A stretch of 64,000 nucleotides of DNA from contig NZ_MAYH01000023.1 in the NCBI RefSeq assembly GCF_001684975.1, positions 558,001-622,000 on the forward strand, written 5' to 3'. Source of the stretch: Chryseobacterium artocarpi. Its GTDB lineage: Bacteria > Bacteroidota > Bacteroidia > Flavobacteriales > Weeksellaceae. Positions 35,204-44,322 of the stretch are shown here, piece by piece. Within the stretch, counting starts at the first letter, position 1. Each line of letters opens with the position of its first letter. The translations under genes and the position numbers were made by a program. The notes beneath the pieces were generated by a model. That model saw nothing but the letters and a program-made list of their open reading frames with translations, searched no databases and was not told the origin of the DNA.

Positions 35204-36079
35204 TTATCTGTATCCAAAATTTTTCAGGTCTCTGTCATTCTTTCTCCAGTCTTTTTTCACCTTTACAAATAAATTGAGGTGAATCTTCTTTGAAAAGAAT
35301 TTCTCAAGGTCTAATCTTGCATCTGTCCCAACCTTTTTGATAGCTTCTCCTTTATGCCCGATGATAATCCCCTTCTGAGTATCTCTTTCTACATAAATAA
35401 TAGAATCGATGAAAATAATCCCTTCTTTTTCTTTAAACTGCTCAGTCACCACCTCTACAGAATATGGAATTTCCTTATCGTAATTTAAAAGAATTTTCTC
35501 ACGAATTGCTTCATTTACAAAGAATCTTTCAGGCTTATCTGTGAATTGATCCTTATCGTAGTATGGTGGGCTTTCAGGTAATAAAGATTTTATTTTAGGT
35601 AAGATAATCTCTGTATTAAAAGCATTTAGAGCAGAGATAGGTAGGATTTCCGCTTTTGGAATCCTATTATGCCATGTTTCTACCAATGTTTCAAGACCTG
35701 CCTGATCAGTCTGATCTACTTTATTTAATAATAAAAGTACAGGAACAGGAATTTTATTTAATTTATCAATTAAGAATTCTGATGGTTCAGCTTTATCTGT
35801 TACATCTACAATAAAAAGAAAAACATCGGCATCCTGAAGAGAATCCTTTACAAAATCCATCATTTTTTCCTGCAGCCCATATTTTGGATCCAATACTCCC
35901 GGAGTATCAGAAAATACGATCTGAAGGTCTTCTTCATTATAAATACCAAAAATTCTGTGACGGGTTGTCTGAGCTTTCTGCGTTACAATCGCCAACTTCT
36001 CACCCATCAATTGGTTAAGAAGTGTTGATTTCCCGGCATTGGGCTTTCCAACTATATTTACAAATCCAGCTTTGTGCAT
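35204..36079 (-). CDS. era: GTPase Era
   Basis: 291 residues. G1 GKPNAGKST (11-19), G3 DTPG, G4 NKVD and the SAL of G5 are present, with the G2 TTRHRI segment. The C-terminal KH domain reads GIIIGHKGEAIKKVG, and the protein ends DWRKNDRDLKNFGYR, typical for Era. It binds 16S rRNA near the anti-Shine-Dalgarno end and helps 30S assembly. A reverse-strand TAACTTTG box at 36100-36107 is a probable promoter, giving a leader of roughly 15 bases. Confidence 0.97.
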   Translation of the reverse strand: MHKAGFVNIVGKPNAGKSTLLNQLMGEKLAIVTQKAQTTRHRIFGIYNEEDLQIVFSDTPGVLDPKYGLQEKMMDFVKDSLQDADVFLFIVDVTDKAEPSEFLIDKLNKIPVPVLLLLNKVDQTDQAGLETLVETWHNRIPKAEILPISALNAFNTEIILPKIKSLLPESPPYYDKDQFTDKPERFFVNEAIREKILLNYDKEIPYSVEVVTEQFKEKEGIIFIDSIIYVERDTQKGIIIGHKGEAIKKVGTDARLDLEKFFSKKIHLNLFVKVKKDWRKNDRDLKNFGYR

Positions 36080-36424
36080 AAAAATAATATTACGAACTGC
36101 AAAGTTAGTAAAACAAAATTGGTCTTCACGGTTAATCTAGATATTTAAAAGAAAAAAGAGAGTTATTTTTCTTTATAGAAGATTTCAGAGGAAGTTTTAA
36201 ACTTATATTTTTTAACCAGAAAATTACAAAACTTTTTAATACTTAGGCTCACTTTAGAAAGTCTATAATGATGTTATAGAAAAGTACACTTAAGTTGTTT
36301 TAAAACCTAATTTTTTATGAGTAAGTAAAAGAATGTCAAAAACTTAATATGCTCTTCATTTAATAAACTCACCCATCGATCGATAATTCTCTTTCTTCCT
36401 TTCTCGCAAAAACCATAAAATAAT
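36080..36424. other. Gene-free divergent region
   Basis: Between era and a Crp-like gene. Apart from the era -7 box at 36100-36107 and a ten-base ATCGATCGAT palindrome near 36375, I see no structured element or open frame. Confidence 0.45.
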
Positions 36425-36457
36425 TTTGTATTGCATTACCTAAAACTAATATTTTTG
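36425..36457 (+). promoter_or_regulatory. Promoter for the second Crp-like gene
   Basis: TTTG at 36425-36428, 21 bases, TATTTTTG at 36450-36457; start codon 20 bases further on. Confidence 0.72.
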
Positions 36458-36477
36458 AATCTTAGAATTCATCTTTT

Positions 36478-37041
36478 ATGAATATAGACCAGATTCTTGA
36501 CCACATTTACATTCTTCCGGAAGCCTCTAAAAATAGCTTAAAAGCGTATATTACAGAGGTTTCTCATCCTAAAGGCTATTGTCTTATGGAAGCAGAGAAA
36601 GTTGTTCCTTATGTTTATTTTATCCGCAAGGGAATTGCACGTGCCTATTCTTCTACTTCAGACAATGATATCACATTTTGGTTTGGAAGTGAAGGTCAGT
36701 GCGTACTTTCAATGAAAAGCTATGTAGAAGATAAACCTGGCTATGAAAGCATAGAATTGCTCGAAGATTGTGAATTGTACAGATTGGAAACAGTAAATCT
36801 CAAAAGACTCTTTAATGAAGATATACATATTGCCAATTGGGGGAGAAAACTTGCTGAAGCAGAAATGATAAAATCTGAGGAGCTTATTATTTCAAGACAA
36901 TTCAAAACCTCTCTGGAACGATATAAAGATATTATACAATTTCAGCCGGACTTACTTAAAAGAGTTCAGCTGGGGCATATTGCCTCTTATCTTGGGATTA
37001 CTCAGGTGAGTTTGAGCAGAATCCGTGCAGAGATAAAATAA
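36478..37041 (+). CDS. Crp/Fnr-family transcriptional regulator
   Basis: 187 residues. The barrel is marked by KGYCLMEAEKVVPYVYFIRKGIARAY and VLSMKSYVEDKPGYESIELLEDCELY, the helix-turn-helix by LGHIASYLGITQVSLSRIRAEI. The form matches the small Bacteroidota Crp-like regulators often next to exporters or redox enzymes. It is a distant paralog of the Crp-like gene at 30577. A SugE/Gdx-type exporter gene follows after 365 bases, but that gap is filled by repeats, so a functional link is uncertain. Confidence 0.87.
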   Translation: MNIDQILDHIYILPEASKNSLKAYITEVSHPKGYCLMEAEKVVPYVYFIRKGIARAYSSTSDNDITFWFGSEGQCVLSMKSYVEDKPGYESIELLEDCELYRLETVNLKRLFNEDIHIANWGRKLAEAEMIKSEELIISRQFKTSLERYKDIIQFQPDLLKRVQLGHIASYLGITQVSLSRIRAEIK

Positions 37042-37406
37042 TGTTGTGTTTTATGTATAGTAAATGGAGGATGAAATTACTTTTATCCCTAATACTAACC
37101 TTCAATATCTATATTTTTTAGGTTTTGGCTAAAGCCAATGGAATAAATATTTATTTTGAAAGCGGACTAAAGTCCGCTCCTATTGATATTACAATCTATA
37201 CCATGTTTATATTGATGATGGCTTCTTTAAAGAAAAGTAAATAGACAACAGCTCCCAGTCTAAATATTCATTGATAAAAAAATTATTCGGACTACCACAA
37301 CTTTCCTCTTCCAGCCTCCGACTTCCTTACTAAAATATCATTTTTTAACAATTGTAAAATTTTTTCTCCTTTGAAATTCTGAAATTTGCAGTAGAAAAAT
37401 TTAACA
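37042..37406. repeat. Intergenic region with GGCTAAAGCC-type palindromes
   Basis: TTGGCTAAAGCCAATGGAAT at 37125-37144 is followed by AGCGGACTAAAGTCCGCTCC at about 37161-37180. The same pair, in the same order and spacing, occurs at 51200-51260, and the core also sits inside the element at 29455-29613. The remainder carries no gene; a TGAAATTTG segment at about 37379-37387, one mismatch from the -7 box, may serve the exporter gene. Confidence 0.65.
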
Positions 37407-37739
37407 ATGAATTGGATCATATTAGTTATCGCAGGACTATTTGAAGTTGCCTTCGCATCGTGCCTGGGAAAGGCAAAAGAAACATCAGGAACTGAAATGT
37501 ACTTATGGTATACAGGTTTCCTGATCACTATGACAATCAGTATGCTTCTTCTGATAAAAGCAACACAAACGTTACCTATTGGTACTGCTTATGCAGTATG
37601 GACAGGAATCGGAGCTGTAGGAACTGCTTTAATGGGAATTATCTTTTTTAAAGATCCTGTAAGCTTTTGGAGAGTTTTCTTTATTGTAACTCTTATTGGC
37701 TCTGTTGTAGGATTAAAAGCTGTGTCTTCATCCCACTAA
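37407..37739 (+). CDS. sugE: SMR-family transporter, SugE/Gdx-like
   Basis: 110 residues, four transmembrane helices. MNWIILVIAGLFEVAFA with Glu13 and LPIGTAYAVWTGIGAVGTAL match the SugE (Gdx) branch of the small multidrug resistance family closely; that branch exports guanidinium and some quaternary ammonium ions as an antiparallel dimer in the inner membrane. Many Gdx genes are under guanidine riboswitches; none is recognisable here. A hairpin terminator follows. Confidence 0.87.
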   Translation: MNWIILVIAGLFEVAFASCLGKAKETSGTEMYLWYTGFLITMTISMLLLIKATQTLPIGTAYAVWTGIGAVGTALMGIIFFKDPVSFWRVFFIVTLIGSVVGLKAVSSSH

Positions 37740-37772
37740 CAAGCGCATAAACTTCTATCTATATTAAAAAAA

Positions 37773-37806
37773 AGAAACCGCCTTCGTAATGAAGACGGTT
37801 TTGTTT
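37773..37806. terminator. Bidirectional terminator
   Basis: AAACCGCCTTC and GAAGACGGTTT pair with one mismatch around GTAAT, flanked by A and T runs; lies between the convergent SugE and methyltransferase genes. Confidence 0.82.
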
Positions 37807-37832
37807 TATATATTTTCAGCTCTTTTGGCTTA

Positions 37833-38600
37833 TTATTTCTTAAAAACTAAAGGTAAGATTTCGTTGCTTCTTAGCCCATACTTTTTAATATCTTCTTGTG
37901 AAAATTTCTGTGAATAGAAATTCACGTCAGTTTCAAAACCTGCTTTTTTCAAACGGTCAAAATAATCCATTCCGTACCAACGAACATGGTCGTATTGCCC
38001 GAAATGTTTCTGACGTTCTTTAGGATCTGTGATTGTAAAATCTTCATAGGTTTTTTCTAATGAATTTTTCATCGGAACCTGAAGAATTCCCCATCCGCCG
38101 GGTTTCATTACTCTAAACAGCTCACTCATTGCTTTTGCATCATCCTGAATATGTTCCAGAACGTGATTACAAAAGATAATATCAAAGCTTTCATCTTCGA
38201 AAGGTAAATTAAGAATATCAGCTTTAACATCAACAATGGGAGAATAAAGATCTGCTGAAATATAATTCAGGTTGCTCATTCTCTTGAATTTCCTTAAAAA
38301 TTCCTGTTCAGGAGCAATGTGCAGTACTTTATAATTCTTAATAAAAAAATCAGTTTCGTTCTGAAGATACAACCACATCTGACGGTGTCTTTCGAGACTT
38401 AAAGTTCCTGGAGAAAGGGCATTTTCCCTTTGTTTTCCGTACCCATAAGGCAGGAATTTCCTGTATGATCTTCCATCAATCGGGTCAAAGAATTGATCTC
38501 CTTTAAAGAACTGATAAATAAGGGGTCTCGCCCAAATACTCATTTTAATAAGCATTGGACGTGGAATTTTATTCAGTAAAAGTTTCGTTAACTTCTTCAT
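37833..38600 (-). CDS. Class I SAM-dependent methyltransferase
   Basis: 255 residues. The SAM-binding core is of the Methyltransf_11 type: VLHIAPEQEFL (motif I variant), DVKADILNLPFEDESFDIIFCNHVLEHI (motifs II-IV) and LFRVMKPGGWGILQVPM. The N-terminal 85 residues contain basic helices. The substrate is not apparent. Its start shares one base with the map stop (TAATG), so the two are translated from the same message. Confidence 0.87.
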   Translation of the reverse strand: MKKLTKLLLNKIPRPMLIKMSIWARPLIYQFFKGDQFFDPIDGRSYRKFLPYGYGKQRENALSPGTLSLERHRQMWLYLQNETDFFIKNYKVLHIAPEQEFLRKFKRMSNLNYISADLYSPIVDVKADILNLPFEDESFDIIFCNHVLEHIQDDAKAMSELFRVMKPGGWGILQVPMKNSLEKTYEDFTITDPKERQKHFGQYDHVRWYGMDYFDRLKKAGFETDVNFYSQKFSQEDIKKYGLRSNEILPLVFKK

Positions 38601-39409
38601 TAAAAGTCCAGTTGGAAAGCTTTTTCTTCATCACTTACGATTCCTAAAGCTTCGTAAACATAGTCAAATGTTGAAAGCAATACCGGTTTTCCATTGATTA
38701 CTGCTACATCATGTTCAAAGTGAGCAGATGGAAGGTTATCCAAAGTAGTTACTGTCCATCCATCATTATGGAATTTCACTTTTTCAGTACCTAAGTTGAT
38801 CATCGGCTCAATAGCAATTGCTAATCCGTCTTTGATCACTTTTCCGCTTCCTTGTCTTCCGTAGTTTGGTACTTGTGGATCTTCGTGCATCTGTCTTCCC
38901 AAACCGTGTCCTACAAGTTCTCTTACTACTCCATATCCTTCTTTTTCACAATGCGCTTGGATAGCATGAGAAATATCCCCAATTCTTTTTCCTCTGATAC
39001 ATTGCTCGATACCTTTGTAAAGAGATTCTTTAGCAACCTTTAATAATTTTTTCACCTCAGGTTTTACTTCTCCGATCTCGAAAGTATAGGCGTGATCTCC
39101 TACGAATCCGTTAAGAATAACCCCACAGTCAACAGAAAGAACGTCTCCTTCTTTTACCACTTCATTATTCGGGAAACCATGAACTACCTGTTCATTCGGA
39201 GAAATACATAAAGAGTTTGGGAAACCTCCGTATCCTAAGAATGCAGGTTCAGCTCCATGATCTTTAATAAAATCGTGAGCTAATTTATCCAGATATATAG
39301 TAGTAATTCCCGGTTTAATTTCTTTTGCCAACATTCCCAATGTTTTAGAAACCAATCGGGCGCTCTCCTTCATCAGACGCAGTTCGTCTATTGTTTTTAA
39401 TTGAATCAT
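38600..39409 (-). CDS. map: Methionine aminopeptidase, type I
   Basis: 269 residues. All five metal ligands are visible: Asp in VLSVDCGV, Asp in GFVGDHAYTF, His in VGHGLGRQMHEDP, Glu in IAIEPMIN and Glu in SAHFEHDVAV. The enzyme removes the initiator Met from nascent proteins. The order map then methyltransferase differs from the usual ribosomal-operon setting of map, but such stand-alone map genes are common in Flavobacteriia. Confidence 0.96.
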   Translation of the reverse strand: MIQLKTIDELRLMKESARLVSKTLGMLAKEIKPGITTIYLDKLAHDFIKDHGAEPAFLGYGGFPNSLCISPNEQVVHGFPNNEVVKEGDVLSVDCGVILNGFVGDHAYTFEIGEVKPEVKKLLKVAKESLYKGIEQCIRGKRIGDISHAIQAHCEKEGYGVVRELVGHGLGRQMHEDPQVPNYGRQGSGKVIKDGLAIAIEPMINLGTEKVKFHNDGWTVTTLDNLPSAHFEHDVAVINGKPVLLSTFDYVYEALGIVSDEEKAFQLDF

Positions 39410-39414
39410 TGTAT

Positions 39415-39490
39415 TAATTTACCAATGTATTAATGTATCAGTGTAACAATATAGATTGATAAATTGGTACACTGTTAAATTGTTATATTT
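39415..39490. repeat. AT-rich repeat upstream of map
   Basis: Alternating units such as TTTACCAATGTATTAATGTA, TCAGTGTAACAATATAG and AATTGGTACACTGTTAAATT form overlapping inverted matches over the whole 86-base gap. Possible dispersed repeat or long hairpin; function unknown. Confidence 0.5.
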
Positions 39491-39495
39491 TTATT

Positions 39496-39927
39496 CTACC
39501 AGAAAAGTCCTTTTTTCTTTTCTTTTTTCAGTTTTGAATAAGGAAGAACTTCTTTTCCTTCTACACGGAATTCTATTCTTTCCTGAATAATATTGTAGAT
39601 CTCACCCCATCCAGGGAATCCACCAATATTCCTGTCATCAATGAACCAGTCTGCATCTAACTTTCTTGATTGATTTTCAGAATCGAAAACTTCTCCTTCA
39701 AAACTTGAGTTTACAGCATAAAATTCAATGCCGTTCTTTTTACAGAATTCTACTGCTTCATCTAACGTTTTTCCGTGTCTGTATGTCCAAAGAATAAGCC
39801 TGTACCCTTCTGCCTGTAATCTTTTCAAGGTCTCGAAAGCGAAGATCTTTGCCTTTCCGATTCCCGGGTAAGCATCATCAACAATAGTTCCGTCAAAGTC
39901 AACAGCAATCTTTTTATTATTTAACAT
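39496..39927 (-). CDS. Small HAD-like hydrolase
   Basis: 143 residues with a minimal HAD core: motif 1 KIAVDFDGTIVDD, motif 2 LILWTYRHG, and motif 4 DADWFIDDRNIGG. There is no cap domain. It resembles the small BT0820-like hydrolases known from Bacteroides; the substrate is unknown. It has its own promoter and overlaps no neighbour. Confidence 0.82.
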   Translation of the reverse strand: MLNNKKIAVDFDGTIVDDAYPGIGKAKIFAFETLKRLQAEGYRLILWTYRHGKTLDEAVEFCKKNGIEFYAVNSSFEGEVFDSENQSRKLDADWFIDDRNIGGFPGWGEIYNIIQERIEFRVEGKEVLPYSKLKKEKKKGLFW

Positions 39928-39948
39928 TTTGTTCTTTTTTTAGCTTTG

Positions 39949-39978
39949 CAAAGATAAGAAATAAAAAAGAGTGCCAAA
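39949..39978 (-). promoter_or_regulatory. Promoter of the small HAD gene
   Basis: Reverse strand: TTTG at 39978-39975, 18 bases, TATCTTTG at 39956-39949. The -33 box lies inside the terminator hairpin of the upstream desaturase gene. Confidence 0.68.
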
Positions 39979-39991
39979 AAGAAAGGCACTC
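39966..39991 (-). terminator. Terminator of the acyl-ACP desaturase gene
   Basis: GAGTGCC and GGCACTC pair around AAAAAGAAA; on the reverse strand the hairpin is followed by a six-T run. Confidence 0.85.
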
Positions 39992-40026
39992 AATACTTTT
40001 ATAATTTAAAATAATAATATGGGCTA

Positions 40027-41004
40027 CTAGCTCTTAACCCAGCTAAACTGGAACTGAAGATCCGGAGTAGAAACTCTGTCTGTGATCTTCTGTAGTCTTG
40101 CAGGAAGTTTCATCAGATATTCCTGAGCTTTTTCTGCTTTTTCTGTAAGACCTTTTACGTGCTCAATCTTCCATTCATCCAACAGATCTTTCATGATATT
40201 GATATAATCCTGACCTGTATACACCATACATCTTTGCGCTGCATCTGAAAAATGCCCCCAAAGTTCCCCTGCTTTCTGACCTGACTGTCTCATCAGGTGA
40301 GCCGGCATTACGATCTTTTTACGCATCATATCTTCGAATGCAAGAATCATTTCTGATGGGTCTATTTCAAGGATTTTAGCTACGAAATGCTTATAAGCTT
40401 TTGCGTGCCTTGCTTCATCAGCCGCAATTACACCACACATTTTAGCTAATTTTCCGTTTCCTGATTGTTTTGCCAATGTTCCTACTCTTCTGTGAGAGAT
40501 ATTGGTAGCCGTTTCCTGGAAACTTGTATAGATAAAGTTTCTGTAAGGATCCATACTTGTTCCAAGATCGAAACCATCATTGATCAGATATTGAGTAGTG
40601 ATCTCCACTTCTCTCATATTTACTCTACCGCACAGATAAAGATATTTGTTTAATAAATCTCCGTGTCTGTTTTCTTCTGCTGTCCAGGCTCTCACCCAGT
40701 TAGCCCAACCTACTTTTTCTTCCTGATTAATTCCGTCAACTCCCATTAACCAAGACTCATAAGAAGGAAGTGCTTCTTCAGTGATACAGTCTCCGATCAA
40801 TGTTACAAACAGATCATAAGGCATTTCACGGGCAAAAGTCTGAATTTCTTCTAAATCATGTTTAAATTCTTCGCTTGAAGGATCTGGTAGATAATCTGAA
40901 GGCTGCCAAATTTTTTCAATAGGCGTTAAAAATTTATCAAGAAAAGAACCTACTTCCTTTTCCAATATTCCCATTACTTCTTTCCTAACAAGCTTTTGAT
41001 ACAT
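40027..41004 (-). CDS. Acyl-ACP desaturase (stearoyl-ACP type)
   Basis: 325-residue soluble di-iron enzyme. Iron-ligand motifs: WTAEENRHGD (about residue 112) and ADEARHAKAY (about 196), with the extra glutamates at ITEEALPSYE and SFQETATNISHRR. The family introduces a double bond into acyl chains bound to acyl carrier protein, feeding unsaturated or branched membrane lipids. fabI lies 16 kb away, so they are not one operon. A reverse-strand TATCTTTG box at 41028-41035 is the probable promoter. Confidence 0.92.
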   Translation of the reverse strand: MYQKLVRKEVMGILEKEVGSFLDKFLTPIEKIWQPSDYLPDPSSEEFKHDLEEIQTFAREMPYDLFVTLIGDCITEEALPSYESWLMGVDGINQEEKVGWANWVRAWTAEENRHGDLLNKYLYLCGRVNMREVEITTQYLINDGFDLGTSMDPYRNFIYTSFQETATNISHRRVGTLAKQSGNGKLAKMCGVIAADEARHAKAYKHFVAKILEIDPSEMILAFEDMMRKKIVMPAHLMRQSGQKAGELWGHFSDAAQRCMVYTGQDYINIMKDLLDEWKIEHVKGLTEKAEKAQEYLMKLPARLQKITDRVSTPDLQFQFSWVKS

Positions 41005-41097
41005 TTTTATATTCAGTTTTTAATTAGCAAAGATATGATTTATTTATTATTTAACGCATAATAAAGTATGCAACTCATACCTTATCTGACATAAATC

Positions 41098-41139
41098 ATA
41101 AAAAAATGCCGATATATAACTATAACGGCATTTTTTTAA
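41098..41139 (-). terminator. Terminator of gpmI
   Basis: AAAAAATGCCG and CGGCATTTTTT form a long stem around a 14-base loop; T run on either strand. It lies 16 bases after the gpmI stop. Confidence 0.9.
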
Positions 41140-41154
41140 CAATATTATTGAATT

Positions 41155-42696
41155 TTAGTTAACTAAAATATCTCCTGTCATTGCATTTGGTATTTCAACG
41201 CCCATTACACTAAGGATTGTAGGGGCTACATCGCCCAGTTTTCCTGGTTTTAAGTTCCATGTATGGTCTTTATCCATTACGATGAAAGGAACTAAATTTG
41301 TTGAGTGCTGAGTATTCGGTGTTCCATCAGGATTCAGCATGACATCCGAATTTCCGTGGTCAGCAAGAATGAATACAGCATATCCGTTTTCATAGGCTGC
41401 AGTAGCTACTTTTTCGATACATGCATCTACAGTTTCTGCGGCTTTCACTGCGGCTTCAAATACTCCTGTATGCCCCACCATATCTGTATTCGCAAAGTTT
41501 AAGCATACAAAATCAGCTGTTCCGTTCTCCAATTCCGGTACAATGGCATTAGTGATATCGTATGCTGACATTTCAGGTTTTAAATCGTAGGTAGGAACAT
41601 CTTTTGGACTTGGGCATAAAAGCCTTTTCTCTCCGTTGAATTCTTCTTCTCTACCACCCGAAAAGAAGAAAGTAACATGGGGATATTTTTCAGTTTCAGC
41701 AATTCTGATCTGAGTTTTTCCATTCTTTTCAAGAACTTCACCCATTGTTTCCGTTAATACATTTTCGTCAAAAACAACCTGAACATTCTGGAATGTCTTG
41801 TCATAATTGGTTAATGTAATATAGTTAAGGTTCAGTTTCTTCATAGAATACTCAGGGAAATCTTTCTGAGAAAGAACTTCTGTAATTTCTCTACCTCTGT
41901 CTGTACGGAAATTGAAACAGATCACCACATCATTGTCAATGATTTTTGCTACCGGTACAACATTCCCTGTAGCCGTGGTATTTACTAAAATAATTGGCTT
42001 AAGGAATTCATCCGTTACATTATTATCATATGAATCTTTAATGGCAGCTAAAGCATCTGTGGTTTCAAGCCCTACTCCTTCTACAAGAGCATCATAAGCT
42101 AGTTTTACACGTTCCCATCTTTTATCTCTGTCCATCGCGTAGTATCTGCCTACAACAGTAGCAAGTTTTCCGGTAGTTGCTTCCATATGATTCTGAAGCT
42201 CTTCAATGAAACCTAATCCTGAATGTGGATCACAGTCTCTTCCGTCTGTAAATGCGTGTACAAAAACGTTTTCATCTAAACCGAATTCTTTAGCAGCGGT
42301 TAATAAACCTTTTAAGTGATTGATATGGGAGTGAACTCCTCCATTGGAAACCAATCCGATGAAATGGACTTTTTTATTTTCTCTTTTAGCGTATTCAAAA
42401 GCGTCCTGAATTACTTTTTCCTGCCCCAAGGTTCCGTTTTCAACTGCCATATTCAGTTTTACCAGGTTTTGGTAAACTACTCTTCCGGCTCCAAGGTTCA
42501 TGTGTCCTACTTCAGAGTTCCCCATCTGTCCTGCCGGAAGACCTACAGCTAATCCGCTTGCTTCAAGGGTAGTGTGTGGAAATTTTTGATAACAGCTATC
42601 TATAAATGGTGTATTGGCTTTGTCTATTGCAGAAACTTCAGGGTTTGTTCCCAGTCCCCATCCGTCAAGGATTGCTAATATTGCTTTTTTTGACAT
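41155..42696 (-). CDS. gpmI: Cofactor-independent phosphoglycerate mutase
   Basis: 513 residues, the usual length. ILDGWGLG near the N terminus holds a metal-binding Asp, the phospho-serine is Ser61 in QMGNSEVGHMN, and the substrate and second-metal motifs HAFTDGRDCDPHSG, ADHGNSDVM and NTQHSTNLVPF are intact. It interconverts 3- and 2-phosphoglycerate in glycolysis with Mn2+. A TAAATTTG box on the reverse strand at 42716-42723 suggests a short leader. Confidence 0.97.
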   Translation of the reverse strand: MSKKAILAILDGWGLGTNPEVSAIDKANTPFIDSCYQKFPHTTLEASGLAVGLPAGQMGNSEVGHMNLGAGRVVYQNLVKLNMAVENGTLGQEKVIQDAFEYAKRENKKVHFIGLVSNGGVHSHINHLKGLLTAAKEFGLDENVFVHAFTDGRDCDPHSGLGFIEELQNHMEATTGKLATVVGRYYAMDRDKRWERVKLAYDALVEGVGLETTDALAAIKDSYDNNVTDEFLKPIILVNTTATGNVVPVAKIIDNDVVICFNFRTDRGREITEVLSQKDFPEYSMKKLNLNYITLTNYDKTFQNVQVVFDENVLTETMGEVLEKNGKTQIRIAETEKYPHVTFFFSGGREEEFNGEKRLLCPSPKDVPTYDLKPEMSAYDITNAIVPELENGTADFVCLNFANTDMVGHTGVFEAAVKAAETVDACIEKVATAAYENGYAVFILADHGNSDVMLNPDGTPNTQHSTNLVPFIVMDKDHTWNLKPGKLGDVAPTILSVMGVEIPNAMTGDILVN

Positions 42697-42786
42697 TTTG
42701 TAAAACTTTAGTATACAAATTTATCGAATTTCCGATGAATAGACGAATTTGAAGTTCTGATTTTTATGTATTCAACATAAAATGAA

Positions 42787-42855
42787 AAAATCTGCGTCAT
42801 CTGCATAATCTGTGAGTTATATTTCTCCCACAGATCTTGCTGATTTCGCAGACTT
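42787..42855. repeat. Inverted repeat, same family as 29455-29613, short form
   Basis: AATCTGCGTCATCTGCATAA with TCTGTGAG on the left and CTCCCACAGATCTTGCTGAT with TTCGCAGACT on the right are near reverse complements around an eight-base spacer. The arms match those of the element at 29455-29613, but the inner 100 bases are missing. Confidence 0.75.
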
Positions 42856-42887
42856 ATAAACTGTCTAACATTATTTAAAAGACTATT

Positions 42888-43823
42888 CTATCCTTTAAAA
42901 AAATCGTCAAATTTCATATTATTTTTCTTTGTGTACTCTTTTATATAGGTATCTAAGAAACCACTTTCTTTTAAGAATAATAAAGGATCGGAAATGTTTA
43001 AAATATCGTGGATGGCTTTATGTTTATCTGTCTGTTTATTGAAATAGGCTTCTGTAATTTTATATCCCATCCAATACCCTAAGTCATTAGGACGGTCATC
43101 TTTTTTGCTGGTTCCGTAAAGCCAGTCTATAGAATCAGCCGTTTTCAATGCCGTTACAAATTCTCTGTATAATTTATCAGAATGAGCTGCGCCATATTGG
43201 TAGTATGGTGTACTTGTATTTGTAGTATCTCCTGAAATCAGTTCACTGATAAAATCGGCACTTCCTTCTTTTAAAACATATTTTATCAGAATATCCTTCC
43301 CTACATTTTCTTGCTGGAAATGGATCAGCTCATGAGCAATAAGGGGCACAATCCCATCAAGATTTGCCAGTTTTTCTGTTCCGATAATGATTCCGTCTTT
43401 AGAAATAGTTCCACCTGAATTAAATCTTCCGTATACAAAATATACAGGCGGAAATTTGGCTTCAGGATACCAATATTTTAAAGCAGTGTAACTTGCTCTT
43501 GTTCTTTTTTCCTTTTGATTGATTCCAGCTAATACATTACGGCTTTTAAGGTAATCTTCTTTTCTTCTTTTTACTACTGAGTATAATGAATCTGCATTGA
43601 TGATTCTGTTTTTCATAAACCCCTGAACTCCGGCAGTTCCATCTTTCACATAATCTGCAAAAGGGTTTTGCTTTGAAGTTTCCATTTTATCGAATGCTTT
43701 CCAGAAGCTGTCTGAGTCTTTTGTTTCAAAGACTGCATGAAGCGGGTCTCCAGAAAAACCTGTTTGAGCATTTGTAATTCCGAAAGCCAGAAATAAGGCT
43801 GGTAGAATAATTTTGGTTTTCAT
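42888..43823 (-). CDS. Secreted zinc-protease-like protein (HELIH motif)
   Basis: 311 residues with signal MKTKIILPALFLAFGITNAQ. The centre shows VPLIAHELIHFQQE (HExxH) and, about 20 residues on, KEGSADFISEL, where the Glu would be the third zinc ligand, a gluzincin-type arrangement. The surrounding sequence resembles predicted Zn-dependent proteases of the DUF2268 kind. Targets are unknown; location periplasmic or outer surface. Monocistronic. Confidence 0.75.
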   Translation of the reverse strand: MKTKIILPALFLAFGITNAQTGFSGDPLHAVFETKDSDSFWKAFDKMETSKQNPFADYVKDGTAGVQGFMKNRIINADSLYSVVKRRKEDYLKSRNVLAGINQKEKRTRASYTALKYWYPEAKFPPVYFVYGRFNSGGTISKDGIIIGTEKLANLDGIVPLIAHELIHFQQENVGKDILIKYVLKEGSADFISELISGDTTNTSTPYYQYGAAHSDKLYREFVTALKTADSIDWLYGTSKKDDRPNDLGYWMGYKITEAYFNKQTDKHKAIHDILNISDPLLFLKESGFLDTYIKEYTKKNNMKFDDFFKG

Positions 43824-43996
43824 ATCAGTTTTAAAAATTAGCGAGCTAAAATATGAAAAACAGGGATATAATTTAAGTTTAAAAAAAATATTTTTAACTA
43901 AAAGAAAAGTCTGTTATATAATAAGTAAATGAAAGGGTTGTATAATTTTGAAAGTATTTATTCTATAATTCCATAATTCTTTTTTAATTTTGCTCT

Positions 43997-44320
43997 ATGG
44001 ACTTACGTGATCAATTGAAGAATCTTTTTCCTGAACATGAAGAACAGGATTTTGAAATGCCTGAAGAAGAATTCAAGCAGAAAGAGCCATTGGTGTGCAA
44101 ATTTGAAAAAAAAGGAAGAAATGGTAAACCTGTAACTATTGTTGAAGGTTGGGAAGGGAGTGAAGAGGACCTTAAAAAAATATCAAAGAAAATAAAAACC
44201 ACCTTAGGGATAGGCGGTTCTGAGAAGGATGGAACGATTATCATTCAGGGGGATAACCGTGATAAAATAATGACTATCCTTAAAGATATGGGTTATAAAA
44301 CCAAACGTGTTGGCGGATAG
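43997..44320 (+). CDS. SUI1/YciH-family translation factor
   Basis: 107 residues. The SUI1 domain occupies the C-terminal 75: GKPVTIVEGWEGSEEDLKKISKKIKTTLGIGGSEKDGTIIIQGDNRDKI is the diagnostic eIF1-like segment. Bacterial members are thought to modulate start-codon choice, but the role is poorly settled. A TAATTTTG box at 43985-43992 ends four bases before the ATG, suggesting a leaderless message. It converges with the LRR gene, leaving two bases between the stops. Confidence 0.9.
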   Translation: MDLRDQLKNLFPEHEEQDFEMPEEEFKQKEPLVCKFEKKGRNGKPVTIVEGWEGSEEDLKKISKKIKTTLGIGGSEKDGTIIIQGDNRDKIMTILKDMGYKTKRVGG

Positions 44321-44322
44321 GA

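Noticed and set aside
37042..37406. Guanidine riboswitch in front of the SugE/Gdx-like gene
   Set aside because: The gap consists of repeat palindromes and I cannot find the conserved ACGR-loop hairpins or the larger guanidine-I core.
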